Assembly (NCBI RefSeq): GCF_035594125.1 | Contig: NC_087172.1 | Location: 20,845,930 to 20,909,929, forward strand | DNA: 64,000 bases | From: Scylla paramamosain | Taxonomy: Eukaryota; Arthropoda; Malacostraca; Decapoda; Portunidae | Direction of reading: 5' to 3' | Part shown: piece after piece, positions 26,382 through 38,089 of the stretch | Numbering within the stretch: position 1 is the first letter of the stretch | Layout: each line of letters begins with the position of its first letter | Notes under the pieces: generated by a model | Told to the model about the DNA's origin: nothing | The model's database searches: none | Seen by the model: the letters and a program-made list of their open reading frames with translations, nothing else | Program-made: the position numbers and the translations under genes

Positions 26382-26856
26382 CAGTGAAACCTTGGTTCTA
26401 GAACTTAATTCATTCCTGAATGCCACTTGAAATCCAAAACGTTTGAAAACTGAAACTATTTTCCTTATAGGAATCAATATAATGGATTAATCTGTTCCCA
26501 GACACCAGTCTACCCTGTCTTAGTGGCTTATGACAGATGCTCCCACTGCCAAGATGCTGCTTCACATCATCCCCAGCTCACATATTATTTATCCAGAAAG
26601 GATATATTGAATGACCTTAGTGACACAGAACTCATCAGAAGATACTGTTTAGACCATGCAAGTATTCTCTTTGTCACTGATCTAGTGAGGGAAGCCTTAC
26701 AGAAAGGAGCAACCCACTTACTGTAAAAATGAAGGTGATTATAACATTTGCTGCTGGGAAAAGCTACTGGAAAAATGCAGTTGTGCAGTAGTGATGGTGT
26801 TGAGTGTCATTGAGAGCGCCTCAGGTAGCTTGGGATAACTCTTGAGTGCCGAAAAC
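26382..26856 (+). mobile_element. TIR element copy 1, left part, with HARBI1-like remnant
   Basis: Begins cagtgaaaccttggttctag after TA. Its partner right end (reverse complement cagtggaacctcagttatca) is at 30939 followed by TA, so the whole element is 26382-30939 including inserted LINEs. Inside is a frame encoding YYLSRKDILNDLSDTELIRR, then YCLDHASILFVTDLVREALQ and, out of frame, GKMQLCSSD. This resembles the N-terminal part of Harbinger/HARBI1-like nucleases (ELIRRYRLD...DLIRDAL...TGKMQxCSSDDLG). No catalytic region is present. A second, uninterrupted copy lies at 35910-36644. Confidence 0.75.
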
Positions 26857-27290
26857 ATTTTTTTTTTTTTTTTTTTTATGTAGGAAGGATACTGCCCAAG
26901 GGCAACAAAAATCTAATAAAAAAATGCCCACTGAAATGCCAGTCCCATAAAAGGGTCAAAGCAGTGGTAAAAAATTGGTGGATAAGTGTCTTGAAACCTC
27001 CCTCTTGAAGGAATTCAAGTCGTAGGAAGGTGGAAATACAGAAGCAGGCAGGGAGTTCCAGAGTTTACCAGAGAAAGGGATGAATGATTGAGAATACTGG
27101 TTAACTCTTGCGTTAGAGAGGTGGACAGAATAGGGGTGAGAGAAAGAAGAAAGTCTTGTGCAGCGAGGCTGCGGAAGGAGGGGAGGCATGCAGTTAGCAA
27201 GATCAGAAGAGCAGTTAGCATGAAAATAGCGGTAGAAGACAGCTAGATATGCAACATTGCGGCGGTGAGAGAGAGGCTGAAGACAGTCAG
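26857..27290 (-). mobile_element. LINE family A element A3, 3' segment
   Basis: Poly-T (poly-A tail) at about 26860, family 3' UTR, and coding C-terminus (NVAYLAVFYRYFHANCSSDL ... SFKREVSRHLSTNF). It stops at ctgaagacagtcag and continues after an inserted LINE at about 28551 with ttagagaagaggagttgatg. The two segments are therefore one element split by another of the same family. Confidence 0.92.
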
Positions 27291-28550
27291 TTTTTTTTTT
27301 TTTTTTTTTTTTTTGTAGGAAGGATACTGGCCAAGGGCAACAAAAATCTAATAAAAAAAAAAAGCCCACTGAAATGCCAGTCCCATAAAAGGGTCAAAGC
27401 AGTGGTCAAAAATTGGTGGATAAGTGTCTTGAAACCTCCCTCTTGAAGGAATTCAAGTCATAGGAAGGTGGAAATACAGAAGAAGGCAGGGAGTTCCAGA
27501 GTTTACCAGAGAAAGGGATGAATGATTGAGAATACTGGTTAACTCTTGCGTTAGAGAGGTGGACAGAATAGGGGTGAGAGAAAGAAGAAAGTCTTGTGCA
27601 GCGAGGCTGCGGAAGGAGGGGAGGCATGCAGTTAGCAAGATCAGAAGAGCAGTTGGCATGAAAATAGCGGTAGAAGACAGCTAGATATGCAACATTGCGG
27701 CGGTGAGAGAGGGGCTGAAGACAGTCAGTTAGAGGAGAGGAGTTGATGAGACGAAAAGCTTTTGATTCCACCCTGTCTAGAAGAGCAGTATGAATGGAAC
27801 CCCCCCAGACATGTGAAGCATACTCCATACATGGACGGATAAGGCCCTTGTACAGAGTTAGCAGCTGGGGGGGTGAGAAAAACTGGCGGAGACGTCTCAG
27901 AACACCTAACTTCATAGAAGCTGTTTTAGCTAGAGATGAGATGTGAAGTTTCCAGTTCAGATTATAAGTAAAGGACAGACCGAGGATGTTCAGTGTAGAA
28001 GAGGGGGACAGTTGAGTGTCATTGAAGAAGAGGGGATAGTTGTCTGGAAGATTGTGTCGAGTTGATAGATGGAGGAATTGAGTTTTTGAGGCATTGAACA
28101 ATACCAAGTTTGCTCTGCCCCAATCAGAAATTTTAGAAAGATCAGAAGTCAGGCGTTCTGTGGCTTCCCTGCGTGATATGTTTACCTCCTGAAGGGTTGG
28201 ACGTCTATGAAAAGACGTGGAAAAGTGCAGGGTGGTATCATCAGCATAGGAGTGGATAGGACAAGAAGTTTGGTTTAGAAGATCATTAATGAATAATAAG
28301 AAGAGAATGGGTGACAGGACAGAACCCTGAGGAACACCACTGTTAATAGATTTAGGAGAAGAACAGTGACCGTCTACCACAGTAGCAATAGAACGGTCAG
28401 AAAGGAAACTTGAGATGAAGTTACAGAGAGAAGGATAGAAACCGTAGGAGGGTAGTTTGGAAATCAAAGCTTTGTGCCAGACTCTATCAAAGGCTTTTGA
28501 TATGTCCAAGGCAACACCAAAAGTTTCACCAAAGTCTCTAAAAGACTTTG
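27291..28550 (-). mobile_element. LINE family A element A4 inserted into A3
   Basis: A 5'-truncated copy with its own poly-T at 27291-27314. It has an uninterrupted frame at 27406-28509 (367 codons) covering [40 protein letters not shown] and [10 protein letters not shown] through to the C-terminus RHLSTNF. Same orientation as the host LINE. The intact frame suggests it is fairly young, but it lacks the endonuclease and the N-terminal RT. Confidence 0.93.
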
Positions 28551-30651
28551 GTTAGAGAAGAGGAGTTGATGAGATGAAAAGCTTTTGATTCCACATTGTC
28601 TAGAAGAGCAGTATGAGTGGAAGCCCCCAGACATGTGAAGCATACTCCATACAAGGACGGATAAGGCCCTTGTACAGAGTTAGCAGCTGGGGGGGTGAGA
28701 AAAACTGGCGGAGACGGCTCAGAACACCTAACTTCATAGAAGCTGTTTTAGCTAGAGATGAGATGTGAAGTTTCCAGTTCAGATTATAAGTAAAGGACAG
28801 ACCAAGGATGTTCAGTGTAGAAGAGGGGGACAGTTGAGTGTCATTGAAGAAGAGGGGATAGTTGTCTGGAAGGTTGTGTCGAGTTGATAGATGGAGGAAT
28901 TGAGTTTTTGAGGCATTGAACAATACCAAGTTTGCTCTGCCCCAATCAGAAATTTTAGAAAGATCAGAAGTCAGGCGTTCTGTGGCTTCCCTGCGTGATA
29001 TGTTTACCTCCTGAAGGGTTGGACGTCTATGAAAAGACGTGGAAAAGTGCAGGGTGGTATCATCAGCGTAGGAGTGGATAGGACAAGAAGTTTGGTTTAG
29101 AAGATCATTAATGAATAATAAAAAGAGAGTTGGTGACAGGAGAGAACCCTGAGGAACACCACTGTTAACAGATTTAGGAGAAGAACAGTGACCGTCTACC
29201 ACAGCAGCAATAGAACGGTCAGAAAGGAAACTTGAGATGAAGTTACAGAGAGAAGGATAGAAACCGTAGGAGGGTAGTTTGGAAATCAAAGCTTTGTGCC
29301 AGACTCTATCAAAGGCTTTTGATATGTCCAAGGCAACAGCAAAAGTTTCACCAAAATCTCTAAAAGAGGATGACCAAGACTCAATAAGGAAAGCCAGAAG
29401 ATCACCAGTAGAGCGGCCTTGACGGAACCCATACTGGCGATCAGATAGAAGGTTGTGAAGTGATAGATGTTTAAGAATCTTCCTGTTGAGGATAGATTCA
29501 AAAACTTTAGATAAGCAGGAAATTAAAGCAATAGGACGGTAGTTTGAGGGATTAGAGCGGTCACCCTTTTTAGGAACAGGTTGAATGTAGGCAAACTTCC
29601 AGCAAGAAGGAAAGGTAGATGTTGACAGACAGAGCTGAAAGAGTTTGACTAGGCAAGGTGCAAGCACGGAGGCACAGTTTCGGAGAACAATAGGAGGGAC
29701 CCCATCAGGTCCATAAGCCTTCCGAGGGTTTAGGCCAGCAAGGGCATGGAAAACATCATTGCGAAGAATTTTAATACGTGGCATGAAGTAGTCAGAGGGT
29801 GGAGGAGAGGGAGGAACAAGCCCAGAGTCGTCCAAGGTAGAGTTTTTAGCAAAGGTTTGAGCAAAGAGTTCAGCTTTAGAAATAGATGTGATAGCAGTGG
29901 TGCCATCTGGTTGAAGTAGAGGAGGGAAAGAAGAAGAAGCAAAGTTATTGGAGATATTTTTGGCTAGATGCCAGAAATCATGAGGGGAGTTAGATCTTGA
30001 AAGGTTTTGACATTTTCTGTTAATGAAGGAGTTTTTGGCTAGTTGGAGAACAGACTTGGCATGGTTCTGGGCAGAAATATAAAGTGCATGAGATTCTGGT
30101 GATGGAAGGCTTAAGTACCTTTTGTGGGCCACCTCTCTATCATGTATAGCACGAGAACAAGCTGTGTTAAACCAAGGTTTAGAAGGTTTAGGACGAGAAA
30201 AAGAGTGAGGAATGTACGCCTCCATGCCAGACACTATCACCTCTGTTATGCGTTCAGCACACAAAGACGGGTCTCTGACACGGAAGCAGTAGTCATTCCA
30301 AGGAAAATCAGCAAAATACCTCCTCAGGTCCCCCCAACTAGCAGAGGCAAAACGACAGAGGCACCTTCGCTTAGGGGGATCCTGAGGAGGGATTGGAGTG
30401 GTAGGACAAGATAAAGATATGAGATTGTGATTGGAGGAGCCCAACGGAGAAGAAAGGGTGGCAGCATAAGCAGAAGGATTAGAGGTCATGAAAAGGTCAA
30501 GAATGTTGGGCGTATCTTCAAGACGGTCAGGAATACGAGTAGGGTGTTGCACCAATTTCTCTAGGTCATGGAGGATAGCAAAGTTGTAGGCTAGTTCACC
30601 AGGATGGTCAGTGAAGGGAGAGGAAAGCCAAAGCTGGTGGTGAACATTGAA
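28551..30651 (-). mobile_element. LINE family A element A3, main segment (EN part plus RT)
   Basis: One 693-codon frame (28600-30681, the first residues being host MITE sequence). Endonuclease C-terminal half: [20 protein letters not shown], and [10 protein letters not shown] where the copy at 62 kb has [10 protein letters not shown], so the catalytic SDH Asp is replaced by Asn. Reverse transcriptase: [95 protein letters not shown] and [10 protein letters not shown]. It lacks the first about 190 residues of the ORF. Layout places the family in the Jockey/CR1 group; exact clade uncertain. Confidence 0.93.
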
Positions 30652-30939
30652 GTTTACATTGAGGCTTTTCAGTAGGATCACATCTACCTTATTTCAAAGA
30701 TTGAATTACTGTCTTACACTCTGTGTCTTCCTTCCAAATATATAGAAATGAAGTAAATATTTATAGAAACTAAAAATAGTAATAAAGGGCAGCTTTTGCT
30801 ATGTCTTTTAATATTTGAAATCAAGTAACTTTGTTCTAGAATTGAATTATGGCACCACAACCAAAGCAATAATGAGTTCAGAATTTAGTTCGGAAACTGA
30901 TTTGTTCAAAAAGGACATTTGATAACTGAGGTTCCACTG
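30652..30939 (+). mobile_element. TIR element copy 1, right part
   Basis: Starts tttacattgaggcttttcag and ends aactgaggttccactg followed by TA. It aligns along its length with 36370-36644 of the uninterrupted copy, proving that 26857-30651 was inserted into this element. Confidence 0.88.
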
Positions 30940-31087
30940 TATAAAGAAACTAGGACATCAAAATTTTTAGGCAAGATTGATAATGTAGCAATAGATTTCC
31001 AAATTAGCAAAGTAGAAAATGTTATAAGGAATACAAGAGTGGAAGATTTGATTATGGAAAAGGAGATTTTGTAAGCTCAAGGAATTA
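30940..31087 (+). mobile_element. LINE family B copy 4, continuation
   Basis: Purine-rich sequence continuing the LINE B endonuclease/RT linker (frame with KVENVIRNTRVEDLIMEKEI). It ends at the TA of the next TIR element. Confidence 0.45.
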
Positions 31088-31882
31088 CTATATTTCCCAC
31101 CATATAAGGCACACCATAGTATAAGATGCACCTATAATTTGGCAGGGGATATTTTGAAGAAAATATAATGAGCCCCACTTTTCCCTGAACTTCATAGCTT
31201 GCCCCTCACTCAGACTTTGGTCCAATTTGCAACTCAAATCATTACAGAAGAACAGAAAATATCATACCAGTTTATCAATGATCACAACTATTACAGAACA
31301 GTTATGACAACGATACTACTATATGTTGCTTTTTGCCTTTCTCTATGTTCGAGATGTTTCACTATTGACTGAAGAGTTACAGCTGTCAACTTGAAATGGT
31401 AAACAAAACACTCCCTGCACATGTTAAGATCTCTGATTTGATTTTGATGCTACAGGTTGTGTGCGGTCGTGTTTCGTGGTAAGTGCACAAAGCGTAATGA
31501 GCTAATGCCACTTTCTTTTTTCAAATTATGGCTATGACTTGAGCATAAAGCTATTCAATATCTTAATAAATTTACCACAAATTTTATTCATATAAGGTAA
31601 GACTTTATACACATCATCGAGTGATGTGCTTCAGAGTTACAACAATCGGCTTTTATGTTTTTGTATTATTTTGGTTTGTAATCATTATCTAGTAATATTT
31701 TAGCAATGTTTTGATTTGTAATCATTATCTAATATATAAACATATATATTAAATTCTTGGGTCAAACAATGGTGTTTAGGTGTTACTTTAGTATTGGTAA
31801 CCACAACCCATAAGATGCAGGGTGATTTTTGGAGCATTTTTTTGGGAAAACAAAGTGCATCCTATGTGGTGGGGAACACAGT
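31088..31882. mobile_element. TA-flanked MITE with tataaggcaca-type termini
   Basis: A 795 bp non-coding element. The left end is ctatatttcccaccatataa. The reverse complement of the right end is ctgtgttccccaccacatag. Both are flanked by TA. Subterminal phrases (tataaggcacac, tataagatgcac, cataagatgcag) repeat on both sides. Related termini occur at 9274 and 17995. It belongs to a non-autonomous TA-inserting family. Confidence 0.82.
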
Positions 31883-32394
31883 AGTTAAGTGAATCTGCCT
31901 GGAGAAAGTTCTACGAAGTGCCAAAGGAGTGGGAGATGGAGATGGAGATGGGAGGGAGGAAGGGTGGATGGAATAGAGAAAGGAAATGGGGAGGGATGGG
32001 GAACAGGGGCAGGGAAGGGAGGTGGAAGGAGGAATGTAAGAGGGACTGACCGACCGGTGTTGCGTGAATGGGTATTTGTGTTTGAATTGGAGGACAAAAT
32101 TTGTTCGCCAACCTTGTTTAAATTTGAATGACGTTCGAATCACGAGCTATGACTGTACATCCAAATAAAGGACTTGTTCAGTCTTTTCTGGAGGTACACA
32201 CTTTACTTTGAAACATTTCTATTCTTTTCTTGTTTATTTTATTTTATTTTATTTTATTTATTTATTTAATTAATTAATTAATTAATTAATTAATTAATTA
32301 ATTAATTTATCTATATATTTATTTTTCCAGATACATTGGTGAGAAAATTTGTTATATACATGCTTGTCATTAATGCTTTCTGATAATATTTCAG
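31883..32394. other. UBA2 intron end with purine-rich and AT microsatellite blocks
   Basis: 31915-32040 is strongly purine-rich (gga/gag). 32234-32308 is a run of ATTTT, ATTT and then AATT units. The exon acceptor is tttcag at 32389-32394. The ORFs here are composition artefacts. Confidence 0.75.
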
Positions 32395-32555
32395 CAGTCG
32401 TGGAGGATGATGATGACTTGGTGTGCCTTGATGATGTAATTGTGAAGAAGAGGAAAGTAGAGGAAGGAGAAGAAAGAGAGGAGGAGCCTCCCCTCAAGAA
32501 AGCCCGAAGTGGTGGAAAAACAGAGGAAGAAGAGGAGATAATGGTACTAGAGTGA
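32395..32555 (+). CDS. UBA2: UBA2 last exon: SIM-like motif, basic NLS, C-terminus
   Basis: Joins the previous exon as G|CA (Ala) and encodes AVVEDDDDLVCLDDVIVKKR, then an acidic stretch, PLKKARSGG and a final EEEEEIMVLE before TGA. DLVCLDDVI, flanked by Asp, resembles the SUMO-interacting motif region of UBA2 (human DDVLIVDSDEE). VKKRKVE and PLKKAR match the position of the human nuclear localisation sequence (RKRKLDE...KRSR). The terminal IMVLE parallels human DDVIALD. This closes the gene and supports nuclear targeting. Confidence 0.95.
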
Positions 32556-33376
32556 GGAAAGAAAGAAGGACTTTCATATGGATATTGTGTTGCATCAGAC
32601 AGTCACACTCTATAACAAAATCAGATAGGAATATGCAGTTGTGATGTGGGCACATATGAAAGCATGTTACTGTGGAAAGTACAAAAAATAACCATAAAAG
32701 TGGCACTAGTTAGAAAAAATGTCCAACGAAGAGGCTGGAAAGCTACAATGTCACACTGATTTTAGGAGAAAGAGAGTGATTATTTTGATATTCAAATCAG
32801 TTTGTGTGTAGAGGAAATTGGATGATGCTGGTGAAGAGAGTGCAACAGAGAATGAATAGAAAACGGAAAAGACCAGATGATAATGTGATATATAGGAAGG
32901 AGTGAAAGGAATTTATATGGCTTTGAAAAAAACTTTCAAATGGGTGCATAAGATGCTGCTAAACCATATTGAAAATTGCCTGGAGGAAAAGTAGAGGAGA
33001 GCTCATATAACAGAAAAGATCTTGGAAGAATGTCATTCCCAAGAATAATTTTTCCCCCAAGTTGCATTCATGACTCATATAAAAGGTATGCCTAATGATG
33101 TGAGTTGTTTTGTTAATCTTTGTACACAATGTTTCTTAGGTTATAAAAAAAAATGAAGTCTTCAAATCATGAATACTGCAGGAATTGGATGAAGTATGGA
33201 AATTAAGTCGATTAATTTTTTTTTAATTGAAAATTTTAAAGTAGTTGGAGCTGGAAGCAGATGGGAAAAGAACTGGATGAAAGTAAACAAAGTGGTAAAG
33301 TAAAAAGACATACAAAACCTGAGAGTACAAGATATTCTGTGTAAAATGGAAAAAAAAAATAAATAAAAAAAATAAA
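32556..33376 (+). other. UBA2: probable UBA2 3' UTR
   Basis: Non-coding sequence after the stop. The first plausible AATAAA-rich cluster is at 33356-33376, so the transcript may end near 33.39 kb. No transcript evidence is available, and earlier poly-A use is possible. Confidence 0.4.
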
Positions 33377-35172
33377 GGCATATATAATGTGGTGGACTCA
33401 ATTTTTCACATCTCAGAAAATCAGGCTATATTCTAGCAATGTATTTCATACATGCATCTCAGCTCAGTCCAAAGAGATTGCTTGTTGCCCCAGCTACTAA
33501 CAGTGTATACATTATACATTTATCCATAGTGAACTGTGATTATATGTGTTGCTCTTGACCTAAATTTGGAAGCTGAGGTGGCACCATGCTATCCTTGGAT
33601 AGTTAGATGAAGAAATAGTATTAACTATTGACTAGTGAGATGGCTGCATCTTGTTGAAAGGGTTCAAATAGGCAAGGGACAATACTTTAGTTCAGGAAGT
33701 TTTTAGTTTTTGTCTGCTGGCAGAAAGAAGGCCTTGTACACTTTGTGACAGGGCAAAACTGCAGGATTCCATATTATTTCAGAGCCCTCACATTGGGATA
33801 CAAAGCAGTATAAGACTGACTCATGCTACCATAGGAAATATGCTAGAGAATGTCATGAACTTCACATCTGCATCTATGCAGCCATCTCCCCTTTCCAAGT
33901 CATCAGTAATCTGTATTGTCCCAGAACCTAAGATGCACAGGAAATGTTTAGTTACATTCATTAGGCAAGTAGTGAGCAGATTAAAGGAAACAACATGTAA
34001 AATGTGTCATAAAAATGCACTTAAAGAACTGTAGAACATGAATACACTGTACAAAATAGAATATAAAAAGCCTATGAGCCATTAATACCTGTATGCAAAG
34101 CTATAAGAGCAAGAGCTGCTAGGTACATACCTCCACCTCCATTCATTCCCCAGTCTGCATCATATTCCCTTCTTTTTTGTTCATCTTCAGATGGTTTACA
34201 TTCTCAAAGCCCATGATGTCAAGCCTAGTACATAGTTACTGGTCTCTTTGTCATCATCCTTTGCCACATCATTGTCATCATCATCCAGGGACATAGTATC
34301 CTCTAACTTGGTCACTTCCAGTTTCTTCCATCAACTCAATTCCAGAGATCACTGACCCTTTTTATCGTAAGTGTGTATCATTCACTAAGAAAGCCAACAG
34401 AAGTAAGAATTTATGAAAGTGTGAAGCAGTGAAAGCCTAGCACATTGTGGTGGGTCACATCAACATAATCTCCAGGCTAAGTTGGTCATAGCTGCTGAAA
34501 TATGCCTAATGTTAGGTCTCCTTTTAATTTTATGGACAATGAAGGACTAAGTTGTGAGGAAAGAAAGCATAAGCCTATGGTCTGACCATTTTTAATTGAA
34601 CATTTAGGCATTGTCCTTTCTGGGAATTCTCCAGCCTGCAGTGCTGCCACATTTATATTAAGACATATCCCATGTCAGGTACCTCCTACCTCAAAAGTAA
34701 ATGGTGTAGTATATATACATTGTGATTCTCTAAAAAAGGCAAGTTAGTGTAATATGTTTTTTTTAATGATGCATTGTTTTTTTTTGCAAACACCACAACC
34801 CTTGACAAGGTTTCCTCCAGGCATTGTCACGTCGTCACATGGTCAGAGTGACTTGTGTTAATCAGTGGTCACTTCCTCTCGCGCTGCCAGCTAGGATAGA
34901 AGCTAACTCTCCCACTCACTTTCGTCACCACAGCTGAGAAAGCTTATTTATATAGTAAATAAGTATTTTTTTGGAAGAAAAGGCTAATAGGGGGTTCATT
35001 ACTTGACCCCTCAGGAGCTGTTGCCCAAACAGCGAAAGCCACCAATGTACCTTGACTTTTACCTTGGTGTTGGTGTGGAAAAATTCGTAACTAAAGAATA
35101 AAAATGTAATATCATAGTTTAAGGGAAATATCATATCTAAAAGGAAACCTATCACATTTAAATTAAATTCAT

Positions 35173-35176
<4 letters not shown>
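33377..35176. other. intergenic, nothing firmly recognised
   Basis: AT-rich unique-looking sequence after UBA2. The ORF at 33840-34034 shows no known domain. Short repeat phrases occur, but no TIR, LINE or RNA gene was recognised. Confidence 0.4.

Positions 35177-35177
<1 letters not shown>

Positions 35178-35229
<52 letters not shown>
35178..35229. repeat. (GA)n microsatellite ending in poly-G; second GA tract at 35339-35362
   Basis: About 42 bp of GA then ten G; a shorter GA tract follows about 110 bp later. Confidence 0.95.
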
Positions 35230-35362
35230 AGGTTGACTAACAGGCAGGAGATTTTTTTCTCAAATTTTAATGATGCGTATGCAAGTATAGATCTGATAGA
35301 ACTAAATTTGCATGGAATGTAGATTGTATATGCAAAGACAGAGAGAGAGAGAGAGAGAGAGG

Positions 35363-35909
35363 TGTGTGGGGAGTGAGGTTATCAGTGACACATAGGCTCT
35401 AATCTGATATTTGACCCAATACAAGGTTTGGCAGTGCCACAAGCTGGGGAATCCCCAGAAAGGATAATGCCTAAATGCACAATTCAAAATGGTCAGACCA
35501 TAGGCTGTCTTTTATTATTGTTGTAGTTTACCAGCTTGTCAATTTATACAACTCTGTTTTACCAAAATTCTAAATTGTTAGTCTTAAAATTAATATAGCT
35601 GTTTCAGTGTTTTGTGCATTTTTGTCCAGCTTAGAATAAAGTTTTTATCTTGCTGTTGTAGTGCTGTTGTAATGTGTCATGAATACCACTCACATTTAAA
35701 GGATTGCTTAAAACAAAAATGATACACTGCATGCATTTTGCAGTTTGTGATTATATGCAGATCAAGTACTGACCACTTCTTTATACTTTGTAAGATTTTA
35801 TAGCATAAATATTTTTTTGTATTGAAACCAAAATACATGTCAGGTTACTATGAATTTATTATTCTCATTTGCCTCTTCCTATATTAAGAAATAGTAATTT
35901 TTTGTTGTA
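35363..35909. other. intergenic, nothing recognised
   Basis: AT-rich sequence without coding, repeat or terminal signatures that I can support. Confidence 0.35.
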
Positions 35910-36644
35910 CAGTACTGTGGAACCTCAGTTTTTTAACCATTCCTGAATGCTGTTCAGAATCTGAAATGTTTGAAAACTGAAACTATTTTCCTTTTAGGAA
36001 TCAATGTAAAATGGATTAATCCTCTCCCAGACACCAGTTGACACTTTCTTAGCGGCTTATGGCAGACACTTCCACAGCCAAGATGGCTGCTTCACATCTC
36101 CAGCTCACAAATTATTTATCCAGAAAGGATGTATTGAATGAACTTAGTGATGTACAGAACTCGTCAGAAGATACTGTTTAAACTGATCTAGTGAGGGAAG
36201 CCTTACAGAGGGACACAGAGAGGAGCAACCCACTTTATGCCAAAATAAAGGTGATCATAACACTTAGACACCTTGCTGCTGGGAAATGGTACTGCAAAAA
36301 TGCAGTTGTGCAGTAGTGATGGCACTGGGGGTCATTGAGAGAGGCATAGGTGGCTCGGGATTACTCCTGAATTCCAAAAAACTGTTTGTTTACATTGAGG
36401 CTTTTCAATGGGATCACATTTACCTTATTTCAAAGATTGAATTACTGTCTTACACTCTGTCTCTCCAAATATATAAAAATTAAGCAAATATATATAGAAA
36501 CTGTAAATTAGTAATAAATGGCAGCTTTTGCTGTCTTTTAATATTTGAAGTTTTGTAACTTTATTCTGAAACTGAATTATGGTACCGCAACCAAAGCAAT
36601 GATCAGTTTGAAAACCAATTTGTTCAGTAGCCAAGGTTCCACTG
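35910..36644 (+). mobile_element. TIR element copy 2 with HARBI1-like remnant (uninterrupted)
   Basis: Left terminus near cagtactgtggaacctcag; right terminus ccaaggttccactg followed by TA. The interior matches 26382-26856 plus 30652-30939. Coding remnant pieces: SRKDVLNELSD, then LVREALQRDTERSNPL and KVIITLRHLAAGKWY, again the N-terminal region of Harbinger-type nucleases, with stops. It provides the empty-site reference for the LINE insertion at 26857. Confidence 0.78.
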
Positions 36645-36649
36645 TATTC

Positions 36650-37019
36650 ATAATGTTTAAGGCCAAAGAACTATTTCATGAGTACTTTTCATCCCTTGCT
36701 ACATACTCATAGTGAAAAGAGGCTGTTGATTTTGGGGATGTGAAAATGTTATTTGCCAGAAAATTTTACATTGCCATGTTATTACACCATCAGTGAAACA
36801 ACAAAACATTGAAACTTGTGAGTGGAGTGAGATAAGAGCCCTCCCTGGCTGCATTGTTGACTGACAATAGATGAGTGGAATGAAGAGGTAAATGAAGTGG
36901 GGAGAAATTAAGAACTGTAGTCCTATTAGATAGAAAGGTAGTGGATGCCATACTATAAATGTGCAGGAAAATTGTTTGGTTGAACAAATTACATGCTGAA
37001 AAGCACGCCCATTAAAACA
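36650..37019. other. intergenic, nothing recognised
   Basis: Short interval between the TIR element and family A LINE A5. No feature seen. Confidence 0.4.
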
Positions 37020-38085
37020 ATCTATTAACAGTGGTGTTCCTCAGGGTTCTGTCCTGTCACCAACTCTCTTCTTATTATTCATTAATGATCTTCTAAACCA
37101 AACTTCGTGTCCTATCCACTCCTACGCTGATGATACCACCCTGCACTTTTCAACGTCTTTTCATAGACGTCCAACCCTTCAGGAGGTAAACATAGCACGC
37201 AGGGAAGCCACAGAACGCCTGACTTCTGATCTTTCTAAAATTTCTGATTGGGGCAGAGCAAACTTGGTATTGTTCAATGCCTCAAAAACTCAATTCCTCC
37301 ATCTATCAACTCGACACAACCTTCCAGACAACTATCCCCTCTTCTTCAATGACACTCAACTGTCCCCCTCTTCTACACTGAACATCCTTGGTCTGTCCTT
37401 TACTTAAAATCTGAACTGGAAACTTCACATCTCATCTCTAGCTAAAACAGCTTCTATGAAGTTAGGTGTTCTGAGACGTCTCTGCCAGTTTTTCTCATCC
37501 CCCCAGCTGCTAACTCTGTACAAGGGCCTTATCCGTCCATGTATGGAGTATGCTTCACATGTCTGGGGGGGTTCCACTCATACTGCTCTTCTAGACAGGG
37601 TGGAATCAAAAGCTTTTCGTCTCATCAACTCCTCTCCTCTAACTGACTGTCTTCAGCCTCTCTCTCACCGCCGCAATGTTGCATATCTAGCTGTCTTCTA
37701 CGGCTATTTTCATGCTAACTGCTCTTCTGATCTTGCTAATTGCATGCCTCCCCTCCTTCCGCGGCCTTGCTGCACAAGACTTTCTTCTTTCTCTCACCCC
37801 TATTCTGTCCACCTCTCTAACGCAAGAGTTAACCAGTATTCTCAATCATTCATCCCTTTCTCTGGTAAACTCTGGAACTCCCTGCCTGCTTCTGTATTTC
37901 CACCTTCCTATGACTTGAATTCCTTCAAGAGGGAGGTTTCAAGACACTTATCCACCAATTTTTGACCACTGCCTTGACCCTTTTACGGGACTGGCATTTC
38001 AGTGGGCATTTTTTTTATTGATTTTTGTTGCCCTTGGCCAGTGTCCTTCTTACATAAAAAAAATAAAATAAAAAAATAAAAAATA
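37020..38085 (+). mobile_element. LINE family A element A5, 5'-truncated
   Basis: Starts in RT motif B ([20 protein letters not shown]) and contains [19 protein letters not shown] with a stop (taa) just after it, then an open frame at 37456-37965 to SRHLSTNF. Ends in the family 3' UTR and an A-rich tail interrupted by T (aaataaaataaaa). Plus strand. Confidence 0.93.
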
Positions 38086-38089
38086 AATT

